Positions 63,235 through 64,000 of a stretch of 64,000 bases of DNA are shown here, in pieces; within the stretch, counting starts at the first letter, position 1; every line of letters begins with the position of its first letter. The notes under the pieces were generated by a model. It searched no databases, was not told the origin of the DNA, and saw nothing but the letters and a program-made list of their open reading frames with translations. A program made the position numbers and the translations under genes. Origin of the DNA: Vibrio fortis (GTDB lineage: Bacteria > Pseudomonadota > Gammaproteobacteria > Enterobacterales > Vibrionaceae); the NCBI RefSeq assembly GCF_024347475.1, contig NZ_AP025487.1:806001-870000 (forward strand). Reading direction: 5' to 3'.

Positions 63235-64000
63235 ATGACTGCTATAACAATTAGTGATCAAGAGTATCGTGATTTTAGCCGCTTTTTGGAATCTCAATGT
63301 GGCATTGTACTCGGTGATAGCAAGCAATATCTTGTACGCAGTCGCCTTAGTCCTTTAGTTGCAAAATTTAAACTGGCATCACTGTCGGATTTATTGAGAG
63401 ATGTTGTAACGGGTAGAAACCGCGAGTTGCGCGTGGCGGCAGTAGATGCCATGACGACCAACGAGACACTTTGGTTCCGAGATACTTACCCGTTTGCCGT
63501 GCTAGCGGATAAACTTCTTCCGGAAATAGCGGCAAACAAGCGTCCAATTAAGATTTGGTCTGCGGCAAGCTCTTCTGGCCAAGAACCATACTCAATGGCA
63601 ATGACTGTGCTTGAAACTCAAGCTCGCAAGCCGGGTATGCTGCCAAATGTTTCGATCACAGCAACGGACATCTCTGCGAGTATGCTCGATATGTGTCGTG
63701 CTGGTGTGTATGACAATCTAGCACTAGGTCGTGGTTTATCGCCTGAACGTCGCCGTACTTTCTTTGAAGATGCGGGTGATGGTCGTATGAAAGTAAAAGA
63801 TAATGTGAAGCGTATGGTTAACTTCCGTCCGCAAAACCTGATGGATAGCTACGCGCTGTTAGGTAAATTCGACATTATCTTCTGCCGTAACGTACTGATT
63901 TACTTCTCGCCAGACATGAAGTCTAAAGTGTTGAACCAGATGGCTAACAGTCTTAACCCTGGTGGTTACTTACTGTTAGGTGCGTCAGAGTCTTTGACGG
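63235..64000 (+). CDS. cheR: Chemotaxis receptor methyltransferase CheR, 3' end cut by the window
   Basis: The reading frame starts at ATG 63235 with GAGA upstream and runs off the right edge after 255 codons. MTAITISDQEYRDFSRFLES begins the N-terminal helical domain; TTNETLWFRD and WSAASSSGQEPYSMAM (SAM motif I), and IIFCRNVLIYF are CheR signatures. CheR methylates glutamates on chemoreceptors. About 20 more residues are expected beyond the window. Confidence 0.96.
   Translation, partial: MTAITISDQEYRDFSRFLESQCGIVLGDSKQYLVRSRLSPLVAKFKLASLSDLLRDVVTGRNRELRVAAVDAMTTNETLWFRDTYPFAVLADKLLPEIAANKRPIKIWSAASSSGQEPYSMAMTVLETQARKPGMLPNVSITATDISASMLDMCRAGVYDNLALGRGLSPERRRTFFEDAGDGRMKVKDNVKRMVNFRPQNLMDSYALLGKFDIIFCRNVLIYFSPDMKSKVLNQMANSLNPGGYLLLGASESLT

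Overview
This window is a chromosomal segment of a Vibrio or a very close relative. The evidence is gene order and gene content: the lnt-corC-ybeY-ybeZ-miaB/ubiF block, the lolB-ispE-prs / hemA-prfA-prmC-sirB2-sirB1-kdsA block, a large tRNA-Met/Leu/Gln array, a chitobiase, and the Vibrio-type flagellar H-ring genes flgT/flgO/flgP followed by flgN-flgM-flgA and cheV-cheR. I cannot name the species.

Layout. 1-6.65 kb: the start of leuS (minus) divergent from a zinc-ribbon gene (ybeL-like), then lnt, corC, ybeY, ybeZ and miaB on the minus strand. 7-9.3 kb: ubiF (plus) and a beta-propeller lactonase (minus). 9.43-12.16 kb: twenty minus-strand tRNA genes (10 Leu-UAG, 6 Gln-UUG, 4 Met-CAU) behind one strong promoter with a GC-rich discriminator. 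12.4-16.8 kb: ychF, pth, prs, ispE, lolB (minus). 17-22.4 kb: hemA to kdsA (plus). 22.8-29.3 kb: nutA, ybaK, rluF, smrA, a 46-residue membrane protein, tRNA-Pro, a secreted protein of unknown function and a TraB/GumN protein. 29.7-37 kb: chitobiase, a KdgM-type porin, a DUF411 metal-binding protein and the copper ATPase copA with a CueR-type promoter. 37.3-38.7 kb: gltX.

38.8-57.1 kb holds the accessory region, a complete aryl polyene (APE) pigment cluster. Seventeen tightly packed or overlapping minus-strand genes (apeC to apeR plus an aromatic ammonia-lyase gene) encode two ketosynthases, a chain-length-factor-like partner, a ketoreductase, two dehydratases, two ACPs, an aryl ligase, a thioesterase, acyl- and glycosyltransferases, and a LolA-like/MMPL/lipoprotein export set. 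Three divergent plus-strand genes encode a lipoprotein, a SAM methyltransferase and a flavin-dependent halogenase-family enzyme. The halogenase-like gene carries the family's signature motifs, so a halogenated aryl polyene is a testable prediction. The cluster lies between gltX and the flagellar genes; from memory, V. cholerae carries vibriobactin genes at the equivalent place, which would make this a chromosomal exchange site.

57.2-64 kb: a 168-residue protein of unknown function, then flgT (with a sigma-54-type promoter), flgO, flgP, flgN, flgM (with a sigma-28-type promoter), flgA, cheV and the first 255 codons of cheR.

Smaller features of note are an 11-copy CTCGAAT tandem repeat at the lnt stop codon, an in-frame hexanucleotide repeat coding a Thr-Ala tract in apeL, a terminator-like element present twice, and 266-bp tandem duplications inside the tRNA array. 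Motif, promoter and terminator calls were made by eye; no database searches or folding programs were run.
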